From a bacterium (lineage in GTDB: Bacteria > Bacteroidota > Ignavibacteria > Kapaibacteriales > UBA2268): a stretch of 64,000 bases of DNA. A program made the position numbers and the translations under genes. The DNA lies in assembly GCA_024711295.1 (NCBI GenBank), contig JANJTB010000030.1, positions 1-64,000 of the forward strand, read 5' to 3'. Below, piece after piece: positions 37,091 through 45,949 of this stretch; the first letter of the stretch is position 1, and the number at the start of each line of letters is the position of its first letter. Under the pieces are notes generated by a model, which saw only the letters and a program-made list of their open reading frames with translations, made no database searches and had not been told where the DNA came from.

Positions 37091-37358
37091 CTAAGACTAC
37101 TTATTTATATTTGACACTTCACCCAAATTTGCTTAGAAAATAGATAGGTTTATGTATTTTTTTGGTCAATTTTCATTACTCAAAAATTACTTAGACTGTG
37201 ACTGAAAAGCCGCACCACATCTATACCCCATTTTTTAATTAGCTATTATGAATAAAAATTAATTTTAATGTGCCCTTCATAAATGTATTTTTGTTTCCAA
37301 AATAACCTATTTGTTTAAAATAGTTGACTTGATATTAAAAAAATTATCGGAGGCTATT
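37091..37358. other. AT-rich intergenic region upstream of the nucleotidase gene
   Basis: With the terminator, this makes a gene-free stretch of about 335 bases. A TATTTTTG box at 37286-37293 is a TAnnTTTG match 66 bases before the nucleotidase ATG; the -33 position is not convincing. Nothing else is evident. Confidence 0.4.
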
Positions 37359-39227
37359 ATGAAAAAACTGACTTTGTACTTCGCTTTCTGCATGTTGCTC
37401 TTAACAACCTCAGCAACACTGTCAGAACCCGTTGAGATTAATATTATGCATCTCAACGACACCCATTCTAATTTGCTCCCAGGAAAAGGACGTGACGAGA
37501 ATGCAAAAGCTCATTACGGTGGAATTGCCAGAGCTGCTTCGGTAATCGGTGCAGCAAAAATGCAAGATCCGGAAACTTTACTCTTACACTCCGGCGACTT
37601 TTTTATTGGTGACTTGATGTGGTACACCAGTGGATATGGCGCACTCGAACTTGGAATACTTAACGAACTCGGACTTAATGCACTTACAATTGGCAATCAT
37701 GAATTCGACGGAACATCAGAATTACTGGCAGGGGTTCTAAGCTATGCAAGCGAGTCATTTCCAAATATTAGCTTCTTATCAGCAAACATACAGCCTTTGG
37801 ATGAGAAGCCTTATGGTATGGCAATTAAATCATTTATCAAAGACTATATCATTAAGGAAGTAAAAGGAGTCAAGATAGGTATTTTTGGAATGACAAGTCC
37901 TGTTGCTAACTTAACTTCATTACCAGGACCTGATTGTGCTGTAGATGATAATATTTTGATGTATGCTGAGACTATTGTTGGCGCTCTAAAAGCAGAAGGA
38001 TGTGATGTAATTATATTCCTCTCTCATTTAGGCAGACCTTTAGACCAATATATTGCAAGCTCTGTTGATGGAATTCATCTAATAATTGGTGGACATGACC
38101 ATATTTCAACTGAGGAAATTATTAATAATACAAAAATAGTTCAATGCCAGCCATTTTACCATAGTGTAGGGTCTGTCAACATGATTGTAGATGGTGAAAA
38201 TGTAAGCATAAACAGTATGGAAATACCACTTACATCTGATATTCCCGAATATGAAGGTGTAACAATGTTATTGGAAGGAGTTTTGGAAGAGCTTGGTGAA
38301 GCAAGGGCATTATTCGAAATGCCTGTTGCTTATGCAACAAAATTTCATACAGAGTATGTTGCCACTCCGATGGAAGAAGGAGAGTGGGGTACTGATGTTG
38401 GATGCCTTATAGCAACAGCATTCAAAGAATGGGGTAATACAGACATTGGATTTACCACTTCAGGATTATCAGCTCAGCCCCTTTATCAAGGACCAATAGT
38501 TCCAAATGATATCTGCAGAATGCTTGGCTATGGTGTTAATGCAACATCTGGAGTTGGTTACAACATGGCAAGGTTTAAGCTAAAAGGAATAGATCTTTGG
38601 ATGGGATTACAATTCTGCGTTTCTTATGTGAAAGAAAATGGTGATGATGAGTTCCTACCTCAGTTGGGTGGATCAAAGATTGTGTATTATACAGAAAAAG
38701 GCACTTTGTTGTCAGTTGAAATTAATGGTCAGCCAATTGACTTTGAAAAAGACTACTCATTAAGTACATCTCTATTTGTTTATGAATTACTAAGTTTTGT
38801 ATATGATACATTAGGATATAGCGAACCACCAATGTTTGATGTTATTATTGATAATGAGATAAGTGATTTTCAGGTAGTATTAAATTATGTAATTTCATTG
38901 CAAACACTCACACCTGTAGATGGATGTCCAGGATGTATTACTGCTCCAGTGCAGGATAACTTATCAAAATTTAAAGCATTCAACTTAACTACATACCCAA
39001 ACCCTACAAACGGAATGTTGAATATTCAATCTGAAGAAGTATTGTTCGGAGACGTACAGATAGAGGTATACAACTATTTAGGTAACAAAGTGGCAGAGTT
39101 TACAGAAATTGCCGATAACACAAATACTATAAGTATAAATCTTTTAGGTATTGCCGAAGGTGCGTATATAATCAGGTTAAAGAATAATGGCGTTAAACAA
39201 AGTGGAAAAGTAATCATAGGCAAGTAA
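37359..39227 (+). CDS. Secreted 5'-nucleotidase/UshA-like metallophosphoesterase with T9SS domain
   Basis: A 622-residue exported enzyme. The signal peptide covers about residues 1-22. The metallophosphatase domain (about 25-290) has 'IMHLNDTHSNLLPG' (D and H ligands), 'LLHSGDFFIGD', 'TIGNHEFDG' (NHE), 'VIIFLSHLG' and 'HLIIGGHDHIS' (GHDH): the full dinuclear metal set of the 5'-nucleotidase family. A second domain (about 310-520) matches the substrate-binding C-terminal half. A T9SS sorting domain ends it ('YPNPTNGMLNIQS', 'IAEGAYIIRL'). It probably releases phosphate from extracellular nucleotides. Start ATG at 37359, six bases after GGAGG; an upstream ATG at 37311 is rejected. A terminator follows. 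Confidence 0.9.
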   Translation: MKKLTLYFAFCMLLLTTSATLSEPVEINIMHLNDTHSNLLPGKGRDENAKAHYGGIARAASVIGAAKMQDPETLLLHSGDFFIGDLMWYTSGYGALELGILNELGLNALTIGNHEFDGTSELLAGVLSYASESFPNISFLSANIQPLDEKPYGMAIKSFIKDYIIKEVKGVKIGIFGMTSPVANLTSLPGPDCAVDDNILMYAETIVGALKAEGCDVIIFLSHLGRPLDQYIASSVDGIHLIIGGHDHISTEEIINNTKIVQCQPFYHSVGSVNMIVDGENVSINSMEIPLTSDIPEYEGVTMLLEGVLEELGEARALFEMPVAYATKFHTEYVATPMEEGEWGTDVGCLIATAFKEWGNTDIGFTTSGLSAQPLYQGPIVPNDICRMLGYGVNATSGVGYNMARFKLKGIDLWMGLQFCVSYVKENGDDEFLPQLGGSKIVYYTEKGTLLSVEINGQPIDFEKDYSLSTSLFVYELLSFVYDTLGYSEPPMFDVIIDNEISDFQVVLNYVISLQTLTPVDGCPGCITAPVQDNLSKFKAFNLTTYPNPTNGMLNIQSEEVLFGDVQIEVYNYLGNKVAEFTEIADNTNTISINLLGIAEGAYIIRLKNNGVKQSGKVIIGK

Positions 39228-39250
39228 TAATTCACACTCACCTAAAAGTG

Positions 39251-39286
39251 CCTCTGCATAGCATTTGTTATGCAGAGGATTTTTTT
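39251..39286 (+). terminator. Rho-independent terminator of the 5'-nucleotidase gene
   Basis: A perfect 10-bp stem CCTCTGCATA/TATGCAGAGG with an 8-base loop is followed by ATTTTTTT, 23 bases after the stop codon. Confidence 0.9.
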
Positions 39287-39326
39287 AAAATAAAAAAGGT
39301 TTGACATTAATCTACGCCAAACCTTT
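39285..39326 (-). terminator. Rho-independent terminator of the ECF sigma gene
   Basis: On the minus strand AAAGGTTTG/CAAACCTTT forms a 9-bp stem, followed by a T-rich run. It abuts the plus-strand terminator of the convergent nucleotidase gene, so the two transcripts are separated back to back. Confidence 0.8.
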
Positions 39327-39350
39327 CTTAATATTTATTAGACCGAATGA

Positions 39351-39908
39351 TTAATTTTCGTTGATTGAGCGATAGAGATTTTTCAATTTCTTTCTTAAAT
39401 GCAATACAGCATAGCGCTTACGTGCTAACAAAGTATTGATATTAACACCTGTATCTTCGCTCATCTCACGGAAAGAAATACCTTCGAACTCATTTTTAAC
39501 GAATACTTCACGCTGTTCGGGAGGTAATTCAGCTAATCCTTCCTGCACAGATTCCCAGATAGTTTTGCGGATAAGATCCGTTTCTGGACCACTGGTAAAG
39601 TCACCGAGGAAATTCTCGAAAGTATCCACACCGTCTTCCTGCTGCCCGGGAGTTTGCATATCTGAAAAAGTCTCAGCGCGTTTTTTTCTGTACGAATCTA
39701 TAATTCTGTTTCTTACGGCTGTGAAAACCCAAGAAGCAATATTTTCAATTGGTTTTTGTACATTTGCCGAAGCTGCAAGTACATTTGTGAATACATCCTG
39801 TAGGATATCTTCAGCTTCTTCCTGGCTACGTACTCTTTGTCTGATAAATCCTAAGAACTTCTTCCTGTCAGTACGGAATAAATTCTCTATCTGCAATGCT
39901 AAATCCAT
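39351..39908 (-). CDS. ECF-type RNA polymerase sigma factor
   Basis: A 185-residue sigma-70 family factor with the two ECF domains. Region 2 is 'RVRSQEEAEDILQDVFTNVL' followed by 'IASWVFTAVRNRIIDSYRKKR'; region 4 has 'LPPEQREVFVKNEFEGIS' and the recognition helix in 'NINTLLARKRYAVLHLRKKL'. Start ATG at 39908 has GGAG seven bases upstream; an in-frame GTG at 40004 would add a lysine-rich tail of no known function. No anti-sigma factor is adjacent, so its control is not apparent. Its targets are unknown. Confidence 0.9.
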   Translation of the reverse strand: MDLALQIENLFRTDRKKFLGFIRQRVRSQEEAEDILQDVFTNVLAASANVQKPIENIASWVFTAVRNRIIDSYRKKRAETFSDMQTPGQQEDGVDTFENFLGDFTSGPETDLIRKTIWESVQEGLAELPPEQREVFVKNEFEGISFREMSEDTGVNINTLLARKRYAVLHLRKKLKNLYRSINEN

Positions 39909-40204
39909 ATCGCCACTCCTATTTGAAGATGTATAATAATAATTTTTCGAATCACTTTTGTGTTCCGGCTTTCTATATTTAACTGTCTTTGAAATACCAA
40001 CCACCTTAATATAAATTCGTAAAAAATATTACCATCATCCTCCATTTATTCTTTTGACAAAAAGTATTTTTAATTTTACAACCTGTTCACTATATAATGA
40101 CAATTGAAAATCAAAAAGGTTTCAAAAAAAATTTACTTTTTTCATTTTTTTTAATTAGTCTGACGCTTTTGACAAAATGTCATACTACAAAAATAACAAT
40201 AATT

Positions 40205-41854
40205 TTATTTTAACATAGGAATTTTTATGCCAAATCTTTTAGCGTTATTTTTAGCTCTATCGTATCCTGCATCTGCATGGCGAATAATTCCCATGAACGG
40301 GTCGTAAGTCAGAACTCTCGATAATCTGCCTTGAGCTTCGTCAGTACCATCGGCAACAACTACCATTCCTGCATGCTGAGAAAGCCCCATACCTACACCA
40401 CCACCATGATGGAATGATACCCAAGTAGCTCCGCCGACAGCATTTAAAGCAAAATTAAAAAACACCCAGTCCGAAATCATGTCAGAACCATCGAGCATAG
40501 ACTCGGTTTCTCTGTATGGCGATGCAACCGAACCGCAATCCAAATGGTCTCTGCCAATTACTATTGGGGCTGATACCTTACCAGTACGCACCAACTCATT
40601 AAACATAAGACCCGCTTTCATTCTGTCGCCATAGCCCAACCAACATATTCTTGCAGGAAGCGCCTGATAACGAACAGTCTTACGGGCATTGTCAATCCAT
40701 CTGTGCAGGGCAGTGTTGTCAGGGAATAACTCCTTTATAGCATTGTCGGTAACATCAATATCAGCAGGGTCACCTGATAACGCAACCCATCTGAATGGAC
40801 CAGAACCATCACAGAATAAAGGACGAATATATTCAGGTACAAAACCGTTGAAATCAAAAGCATTACTAACACCACCAAAATCTCTGGCTATACCCCTTAT
40901 GTTATTGCCATAGTCAAATACTACAGCACCTTTTTTCTGGAAATCAATCATTGCCTTAACATGTTCGGCAATTGATATATATGTTACTTCCAAATATTTT
41001 TCAGGATTTTCAATTCTCAGTCTGTCTGCGTCAGCTTTGCTGTAACCTGCCGGGAAATATCCGTTAAGAGGGTCATGAGCCGCAGTCTGATCAGTCACTA
41101 CATCAGGTATAATATTTCTTCTAACAAGTTCAGGCAAAATTTCTGCAGCATTACCAATCAATCCGATTGAGACAGCCTCTTTTTTGGCTTTGTATTGCTC
41201 TACTAATCTGAGAGCTTCATCCAAATTATCTACTTTAATATCACAATAACCATCATGAATACGTTTATCAATTCTGCTTTCATCAATCTCGACAGTAACA
41301 GAAACAGCACCTGCAAACTTTGCTGCTAGGGGTTGAGCACCGCCCATTCCGCCCATACCAGCTGTAAGAAGAAACCTACCATAAAGGTCACCGCCAAAAT
41401 GTTGGCGTGCACACTCGGCAAAAGTTTCGTATGTACCCTGGAGAATACCCTGGGTACCTATATATATCCAACTTCCGGCAGTCATCTGGCCATACATTAT
41501 CAAACCAAGATTATCGAGTCTGCGGAATTCATCCCAATTTGCCCAATTAGGAACTAAATTTGAGTTAGCAATTATTACTCTTGGGGCTGTTGTATAAGTT
41601 TTTGCTACACCGACAGGCTTGCCCGACTGTACAAGCAATGTTTCATCTTCATCTAAGTTTTTAAGAGTATCAACAATTGCATCAAAAGCTTCCCAGTTAC
41701 GTGCTGCTTTACCAAGCCCGCCATAAACAATAAGCTCTGCTGGTTTTTCGGCATTCTCAGGGTCGAGATTATGGTGAATCATCCTGTATGCCGCTTCTAT
41801 TTGCCAATTTTTGCAAGTTAAATTTGTTCCTCTCGGAACACTTACAGTTCTCAT
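40205..41854 (-). CDS. hutU: Urocanate hydratase
   Basis: A 549-residue urocanase, which converts urocanate to 4-imidazolone-5-propanoate in histidine degradation, using tightly bound NAD. Landmarks are '[17 protein letters not shown]' (NAD site), '[15 protein letters not shown]', '[17 protein letters not shown]' with the conserved cysteine, and '[19 protein letters not shown]'. Length and motifs are intact. No hutH, hutI or hutG is in this window. The start ATG overlaps the DUF971 stop codon by one base (TAATG, with AGGAG just upstream), so the two genes are translationally coupled. Confidence 0.95.
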   Translation of the reverse strand: MRTVSVPRGTNLTCKNWQIEAAYRMIHHNLDPENAEKPAELIVYGGLGKAARNWEAFDAIVDTLKNLDEDETLLVQSGKPVGVAKTYTTAPRVIIANSNLVPNWANWDEFRRLDNLGLIMYGQMTAGSWIYIGTQGILQGTYETFAECARQHFGGDLYGRFLLTAGMGGMGGAQPLAAKFAGAVSVTVEIDESRIDKRIHDGYCDIKVDNLDEALRLVEQYKAKKEAVSIGLIGNAAEILPELVRRNIIPDVVTDQTAAHDPLNGYFPAGYSKADADRLRIENPEKYLEVTYISIAEHVKAMIDFQKKGAVVFDYGNNIRGIARDFGGVSNAFDFNGFVPEYIRPLFCDGSGPFRWVALSGDPADIDVTDNAIKELFPDNTALHRWIDNARKTVRYQALPARICWLGYGDRMKAGLMFNELVRTGKVSAPIVIGRDHLDCGSVASPYRETESMLDGSDMISDWVFFNFALNAVGGATWVSFHHGGGVGMGLSQHAGMVVVADGTDEAQGRLSRVLTYDPFMGIIRHADAGYDRAKNNAKRFGIKIPMLK

Positions 41855-42249
41855 TAATTACTCCTCACATTCAAATCAGGAATTTTTGGTTTGTTAGCCT
41901 GAATTTTTTCAAATTCCTGTATATCCGTTTCACTCATTTTGTAATTTTCAAATACTATTCTAAAAAATTCCCATGGATAAATACCAGAGTCGTGACCATC
42001 ACCCCATACTGCATTAATAGCATAATTACCCACAGGGGTTAGTTTCTTAAGTTCATTCTTGCCTTGTTTAAACGTAGGCATGATAAATTTTGATGTTTTT
42101 GATTGCTGCTCGTGTTTGTCACGGCAGTCTGCACAAGGGCACTCATTACGAAGTTTTTCAAGTTTGATGGTGGATTTAAACCCATCTTCCCACTCGCATG
42201 TCAGCAAGCCCTCAAGTTCTTTTTTTATTTTAACAGGTACAAAATTCAT
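41854..42249 (-). CDS. DUF971 domain protein
   Basis: A 131-residue soluble protein matching the DUF971 module, also found as the N-terminal part of gamma-butyrobetaine hydroxylases and in Fe-S assembly contexts. It opens '[19 protein letters not shown]', has the signature '[14 protein letters not shown]' with three cysteines, and '[20 protein letters not shown]' in the second half. Function is unsettled; a metal or Fe-S handling role has been suggested for the family. It is the first gene of a coupled pair with hutU. Confidence 0.88.
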   Translation of the reverse strand: MNFVPVKIKKELEGLLTCEWEDGFKSTIKLEKLRNECPCADCRDKHEQQSKTSKFIMPTFKQGKNELKKLTPVGNYAINAVWGDGHDSGIYPWEFFRIVFENYKMSETDIQEFEKIQANKPKIPDLNVRSN

Positions 42250-42313
42250 TTCGCAAAATTAATCAAAAAATTTGACATAGCAAAATAAACACGTCTTTAG
42301 TAATCTTATATTT

Positions 42314-43513
42314 TTACTGATTCTTAGCTTCGTTCCACCATTTATAAATCTCTTTGCCGATAAACATGTATCCCTTTGGACGAAAATGTGCATCATACTC
42401 CCAATAAAGATGATTTCCAGTATTTTCCTGCTCTTTAATTAGTTCTGTACAATCAAAGAAAGGAATTCCTAAAGACTGACAATTCTTGCGGAGTATTTCT
42501 GCATGTATTTGATAATTCTCCCCCATAAGTGATACGACCGAAGTATCAGAAGAAAATTCTTTGAAATACTTATTATAATAATCACTTACCTGATTTTTTG
42601 CAGGAATATAAACTAAATATACTTTTTTGCCGAACTGTTCGGTAAAATTCTGTAATGCCCCCAAATGTTCAGAAATTTTAAATTCCTGGGGCAGCCTTTG
42701 AAGCAACATAGAATATTCATCATAAGCAAATGGATTGAATCTTCCTATTTTCATAGACTCAATTATATCTTTTCTCAACAAGTTAGCATATTTATCGGTT
42801 TTTTCGGGGTTCGACCAAGGATTGCTCGGAGCAGGAACTGACTCAAAAAAGATAAAAGGTTCGCTCCGCCAAATTCTTGGTACTGTTTTGTCAGCGAAAT
42901 AATCTGAAATAACTTTAATAGCTCTGGGAACAAACGGACTGTTATATTTATATTCGGGAATTTTTTCGAAATAATCAGGAATGAATGGATTCGGTGGTAA
43001 GTCATTGCCATGCATAACAATTATAGCATGGTCAGGTTTTAACAGAGGTAGCTGAGCACCCATAAGTTTCATATAATTATTAAAATCTGTACCACCAATT
43101 CCTAAATTTAATACTTCGTAAGGTTTACCTTTTGCATTCAGCTCATTTTGAAATGCAACAGGTATTGTCTCATTATCTGCTGCAAGATAACCCTCGGTAA
43201 AGCTATCCCCAATGAATACAACTCTTTTATCCCCTTCTTTTGCTTCTATTTCAAAATCTTCACCTCTAAAGCCATATATGTTTAAATTGATTAATGACTC
43301 AGCTTTGTCGGGGTCAGATGCCCAGATAAAAGATGAATTTGAAAGATATTTCGGCTCGTCGGTATTATTACTAAAAAATAAAGGCGAGTAATTTATCCTG
43401 TTAAAGTTGCTAATTTCAGGAATAGGAAAAATAATTCTGAAAAGTACTTCCTGAAAAATAAAAAGTACCAAAATCATGATCAGAATAAAAATATAATTTT
43501 TCTTTTGCACCAC
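42314..43513 (-). CDS. Membrane-anchored SGNH/GDSL hydrolase
   Basis: A 399-residue protein. A hydrophobic N-terminal segment (about residues 6-25) anchors it; the rest is probably periplasmic or extracellular. Blocks of the SGNH fold appear in order: 'RVVFIGDSFTEGY' (S104 nucleophile), 'NLGIGGTDFN' (G), 'IIVMHGNDLPP' (N) and 'YDAHFRPKGYMFIG' (D and H). Such enzymes deacylate or acylate glycans or lipids. I start at the GTG at 43513, eight bases after GGAGG, because the in-frame TTG at 43534 has no ribosome site; the alternative GTG is at 43510. It is divergent from an SxtJ-like gene, a combination seen in exopolysaccharide and natural-product loci. Confidence 0.75.
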   Translation of the reverse strand: MVQKKNYIFILIMILVLFIFQEVLFRIIFPIPEISNFNRINYSPLFFSNNTDEPKYLSNSSFIWASDPDKAESLINLNIYGFRGEDFEIEAKEGDKRVVFIGDSFTEGYLAADNETIPVAFQNELNAKGKPYEVLNLGIGGTDFNNYMKLMGAQLPLLKPDHAIIVMHGNDLPPNPFIPDYFEKIPEYKYNSPFVPRAIKVISDYFADKTVPRIWRSEPFIFFESVPAPSNPWSNPEKTDKYANLLRKDIIESMKIGRFNPFAYDEYSMLLQRLPQEFKISEHLGALQNFTEQFGKKVYLVYIPAKNQVSDYYNKYFKEFSSDTSVVSLMGENYQIHAEILRKNCQSLGIPFFDCTELIKEQENTGNHLYWEYDAHFRPKGYMFIGKEIYKWWNEAKNQ

Positions 43514-43657
43514 TTTTAAGTCCTCCGCTATCAAGAGAATTTTTGCAAGTTTGTAAACATAACTTTTTAAATGTAATAAATTTTCAACAAAATTTATCTA
43601 ATAATTTATGATTAAATCCGTGAAATACTTATTTACGACAAAATTTCATCAATTAAA

Positions 43658-43691
43658 GTCATTATGTCTTATCGTCAGGCGACATTATGTC
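43658..43691. promoter_or_regulatory. Twin palindromes in the divergent SGNH/SxtJ-like intergenic region
   Basis: GACAT-T-ATGTC (43681-43691) is a perfect inverted repeat, and GTCAT-T-ATGTC (43658-43668) is the same site with one mismatch. Their centres are 23 bases apart, about two helical turns. The perfect copy ends 13 bases before the ATG at 43705, a position suited to an operator. Confidence 0.5.
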
Positions 43692-43704
43692 ACAGGTTTA
43701 GTTT

Positions 43705-44127
43705 ATGACCGGAATAATCGTTAAAACCTCGAATTTGGATATGCAAAAAGATACCGGTATGGCTATGGTATTAATTGCACTTGCAGTATTTTTGTTTACC
43801 GGCTCAATTACCTGGGTATGGTTGGGGCTTATTTTGCTGTTAATTAATATGACTTTTCCCAAGTTCTACTTTTTACCTTCTTTATTTTGGTTTTCTCTCT
43901 CAAATTTGCTTGGATTTATTTCTTCTAAACTGATTTTGAGTCTGGTATTCTTTCTTGTTGTAACCCCAATTGGAATGATTCGAAGACTATTGGCGTACAG
44001 CAAGAGGAACTCTGCAAATAACAGCTTCGATTCGATGCGTGTGTATAGCTGGAGGACTTCCACACAAAGCAATTTCAAAATCAAAGAGAAGCAATATACT
44101 TCGAAAGATCTGGAAAACCCTTTTTAA
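43705..44127 (+). CDS. Small membrane protein, SxtJ-like
   Basis: A 140-residue protein with a short N-terminal region, three to four hydrophobic segments ('MAMVLIALAVFLFTG', 'WVWLGLILLLINM', 'ILSLVFFLVVTPIGMIRR') and a hydrophilic tail ending 'TSKDLENPF'. The 'VVTPIGMIRRL' helix end and the short tail match SxtJ-type membrane proteins, usually found beside SGNH hydrolases and carbamoyltransferases. Here the SGNH gene is divergent and the carbamoyltransferase is absent. Function unknown; a membrane partner in glycan or lipid modification is inference. ATG at 43705 is preceded by AGG at 8 bases. Confidence 0.6.
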   Translation: MTGIIVKTSNLDMQKDTGMAMVLIALAVFLFTGSITWVWLGLILLLINMTFPKFYFLPSLFWFSLSNLLGFISSKLILSLVFFLVVTPIGMIRRLLAYSKRNSANNSFDSMRVYSWRTSTQSNFKIKEKQYTSKDLENPF

Positions 44128-44558
44128 TAAATATTTCTTTTTATTAGAATACCATACTTCTTACAAGGTTTGACAATCCATAATTTACATGTAGTAAATG
44201 TAAATATTATTATTATTTAAACCTCAATAAAATAAACAATTAATTTTGCAAAATTTAACCTTTTTGCTTGCAAATTAAAACATATTTGCTTAATTTAGCT
44301 ATTGGCATTTATGTAAAATTCATTATTTATTAATAAAGAATAATTAGTAAGAATTTTAGGTTAAATTAAAAATAATCGTAAGCATTGCTTAATGTTGGTT
44401 CTTGTCTGAAGCGACCGATTTTTATTATGAGTGAAAAATTTGGAAAGTACGTTCTGTTTGAGCGTTTCCCTTTTTCTTCTCTTAAAGAGTTTGGCCATAC
44501 CTCAGATAAGGACAATTTTGAAGACGCTCTTTTTTTTGTTATATATTTGAAGTATTTT
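44128..44558. other. Intergenic region before the AT-rich unknown operon
   Basis: Very AT-rich at first, with a perfect inverted repeat TTTACAT-GTAGTAA-ATGTAAA (44184-44204) and a TAATTTTG box at 44241-44248 (TAnnTTTG). From about 44385 to 44545 the composition is richer in G+C than the flanks. There, GAGCGT (44460-44465) can pair with ACGCTC (44524-44529), followed by eight T residues (44530-44537), a terminator-like shape just before the first gene of the operon. I see no supported gene in this gap. Confidence 0.45.
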
Positions 44559-44873
44559 ATGAGAGAAAAAATAATAAATATTTTCAGTATAGTAAGCATT
44601 GTATTGTTGGTAATTGCTTTTGCACAAAATCCATATTCTTATTATATCACAATGAGATGGTTCATAACAATATTTTCGTTAGTTACAATATTTAACGCCC
44701 TCAAAGAAGATTATAAAATAATAATTTATTTAAATTGTGCAATCCCAATAGTTTATAACCCAATTTTACCAATACACTTAACCAGAAGTATCTGGGAAAT
44801 TATTAATATTGTTACAATTTTGATTTTAATTTTGAATATAGTTTTAGTTTATAAAAAAAATGTGACAAATTGA
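44559..44873 (+). CDS. Small three-helix membrane protein, DUF6804-like
   Basis: A 104-residue, almost wholly hydrophobic protein with three predicted membrane helices ('INIFSIVSIVLLVIAFAQN', 'MRWFITIFSLVTIFNAL', 'IINIVTILILILNIVLV'). The stretch 'NPILPIHLTRSIWEIINI' closely resembles the signature of the DUF6804 family. Function unknown. I start at the ATG at 44559: upstream in-frame codons back to 44385 run through the terminator-like structure and look non-coding. Its stop (44871-44873) lies one base before the ATG of the vWA lipoprotein gene, so the two are probably translated in a coupled way. Confidence 0.6.
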   Translation: MREKIINIFSIVSIVLLVIAFAQNPYSYYITMRWFITIFSLVTIFNALKEDYKIIIYLNCAIPIVYNPILPIHLTRSIWEIINIVTILILILNIVLVYKKNVTN

Positions 44874-44874
44874 T

Positions 44875-45936
44875 ATGGTACAAAGACTAAATATTTATTT
44901 TTTTGCATTAATATTTTTCATAATTATAAGCTGCGATGATTCTAATTCAGATAATGATTTGTTTAATATTGAAACTGAAGATATTGAAATTCAACAAGAT
45001 GATTTAGAAATAAAGCAAGATGATATTGATATTATACAAGCAGATTTGGATTTAAAATTTGAGGCAAATGCAGTATTAAATACAATTTCACGGAATAAAT
45101 TTATCTTAACTTTGTATTTAAAAGACGTAAACAAAGATGATGTACCAGCTTTAACCGAAAGCAATGTTTTTGCATATATAAAGTATAAAGATAAATACTA
45201 TCACGGTGAACCGGAAGTCTTTAATATATCTCAAACTAATCAAAGTATTGCTGCCACCCTAATAATGGATTATAGTGGAAGCATGTTCGATAATAATTTA
45301 GGTCGAAGTAATAAAAATAGAGATATCATTGACAAGTTAGAAAATGCTGCTACTAATTTTATCACCTATTTTGACGATAATGATAAAGGTCAAATTATCA
45401 AGTTTGGTTCGAAGATTGATATTTTGACTAGGCTTACCAATGATAAATCTACATTATTTAATGCTATAACAGCTAAATCATATGACCGGGGTGGTACAGC
45501 TTTATATGATGCAATTGATAAAAGTGTGATTGAACTACAAAAAATAGATAGAATGAATTATTCACCTGCAATTGTTGCATTAACCGATGGTCTTGATGAA
45601 GGTTCATATCTAAACATCAACCATGTAATTAATAATGCTAATGTTAATAAATTGCCAGTTTTTACAGTTGGACTACAATCTAATTCTTTTGATCCACAGA
45701 CTTTGCAAAATATATCAAAAATGACTGGTGGGTTTTATTATAACGCAAGTAAACCTGAAGAACTAACAGATTTGTATAATAAAATCAATAAGAGCATTAG
45801 GAATAGTTACCGAATTCAAATTGTTTGGAATGACAGCCAATTGCCAATCAATGGTGAGACTGCTGAATTTTATGTTAGAGTTAAAGACGGCAAAAATGTA
45901 ATTTCAGAATATAAAAATCAAATTATTTTACCATAA
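44875..45936 (+). CDS. vWA-domain lipoprotein
   Basis: A 353-residue lipoprotein. The signal peptide ends in 'FFIIISC' (C20), followed by an acidic stretch (DDSNSDND) like the export signal of surface lipoproteins in Bacteroidota. Residues 36-63 are four tandem heptads of the form D-I/L-E/D-I/L plus three. A von Willebrand A domain (about 125-310) has a complete metal-ion site: D132-Y-S134-G-S136 ('MDYSGSM'), T208 in 'RGGTALYDA' and D238 in 'ALTDGLDEG'. The domain probably binds a protein ligand in a metal-dependent way. The last 40 residues form beta strands. Second gene of a five-gene operon; the next starts 13 bases on, with AGGAG. Confidence 0.8.
   Translation: MVQRLNIYFFALIFFIIISCDDSNSDNDLFNIETEDIEIQQDDLEIKQDDIDIIQADLDLKFEANAVLNTISRNKFILTLYLKDVNKDDVPALTESNVFAYIKYKDKYYHGEPEVFNISQTNQSIAATLIMDYSGSMFDNNLGRSNKNRDIIDKLENAATNFITYFDDNDKGQIIKFGSKIDILTRLTNDKSTLFNAITAKSYDRGGTALYDAIDKSVIELQKIDRMNYSPAIVALTDGLDEGSYLNINHVINNANVNKLPVFTVGLQSNSFDPQTLQNISKMTGGFYYNASKPEELTDLYNKINKSIRNSYRIQIVWNDSQLPINGETAEFYVRVKDGKNVISEYKNQIILP
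44980..45063 (+). repeat. Four tandem 21-bp repeats encoding heptads
   Basis: Four in-frame 21-base units each begin GAT and translate as DIEIQQD, DLEIKQD, DIDIIQA and DLDLKFE. They follow the lipid anchor of the vWA lipoprotein, and the alternating acidic and hydrophobic residues suggest an amphipathic or coiled spacer. DNA identity between units is partial, so the repeat is old or selected. Confidence 0.6.
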
Positions 45937-45949
45937 ACAGGAGATTCCA

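Noticed and set aside
40170-40182. TGACA-AAA-TGTCA palindrome upstream of the sigma factor
   Set aside because: A single short dyad, about 260 bp from the nearest start; mentioned only as a weak relative of the twin palindromes.
44366-44599. Minus-strand open frame of 77 residues upstream of the unknown operon
   Set aside because: It crosses the start of the plus-strand gene and the T-rich stem; no ribosome site and no family recognised, though the region is kept as a finding.
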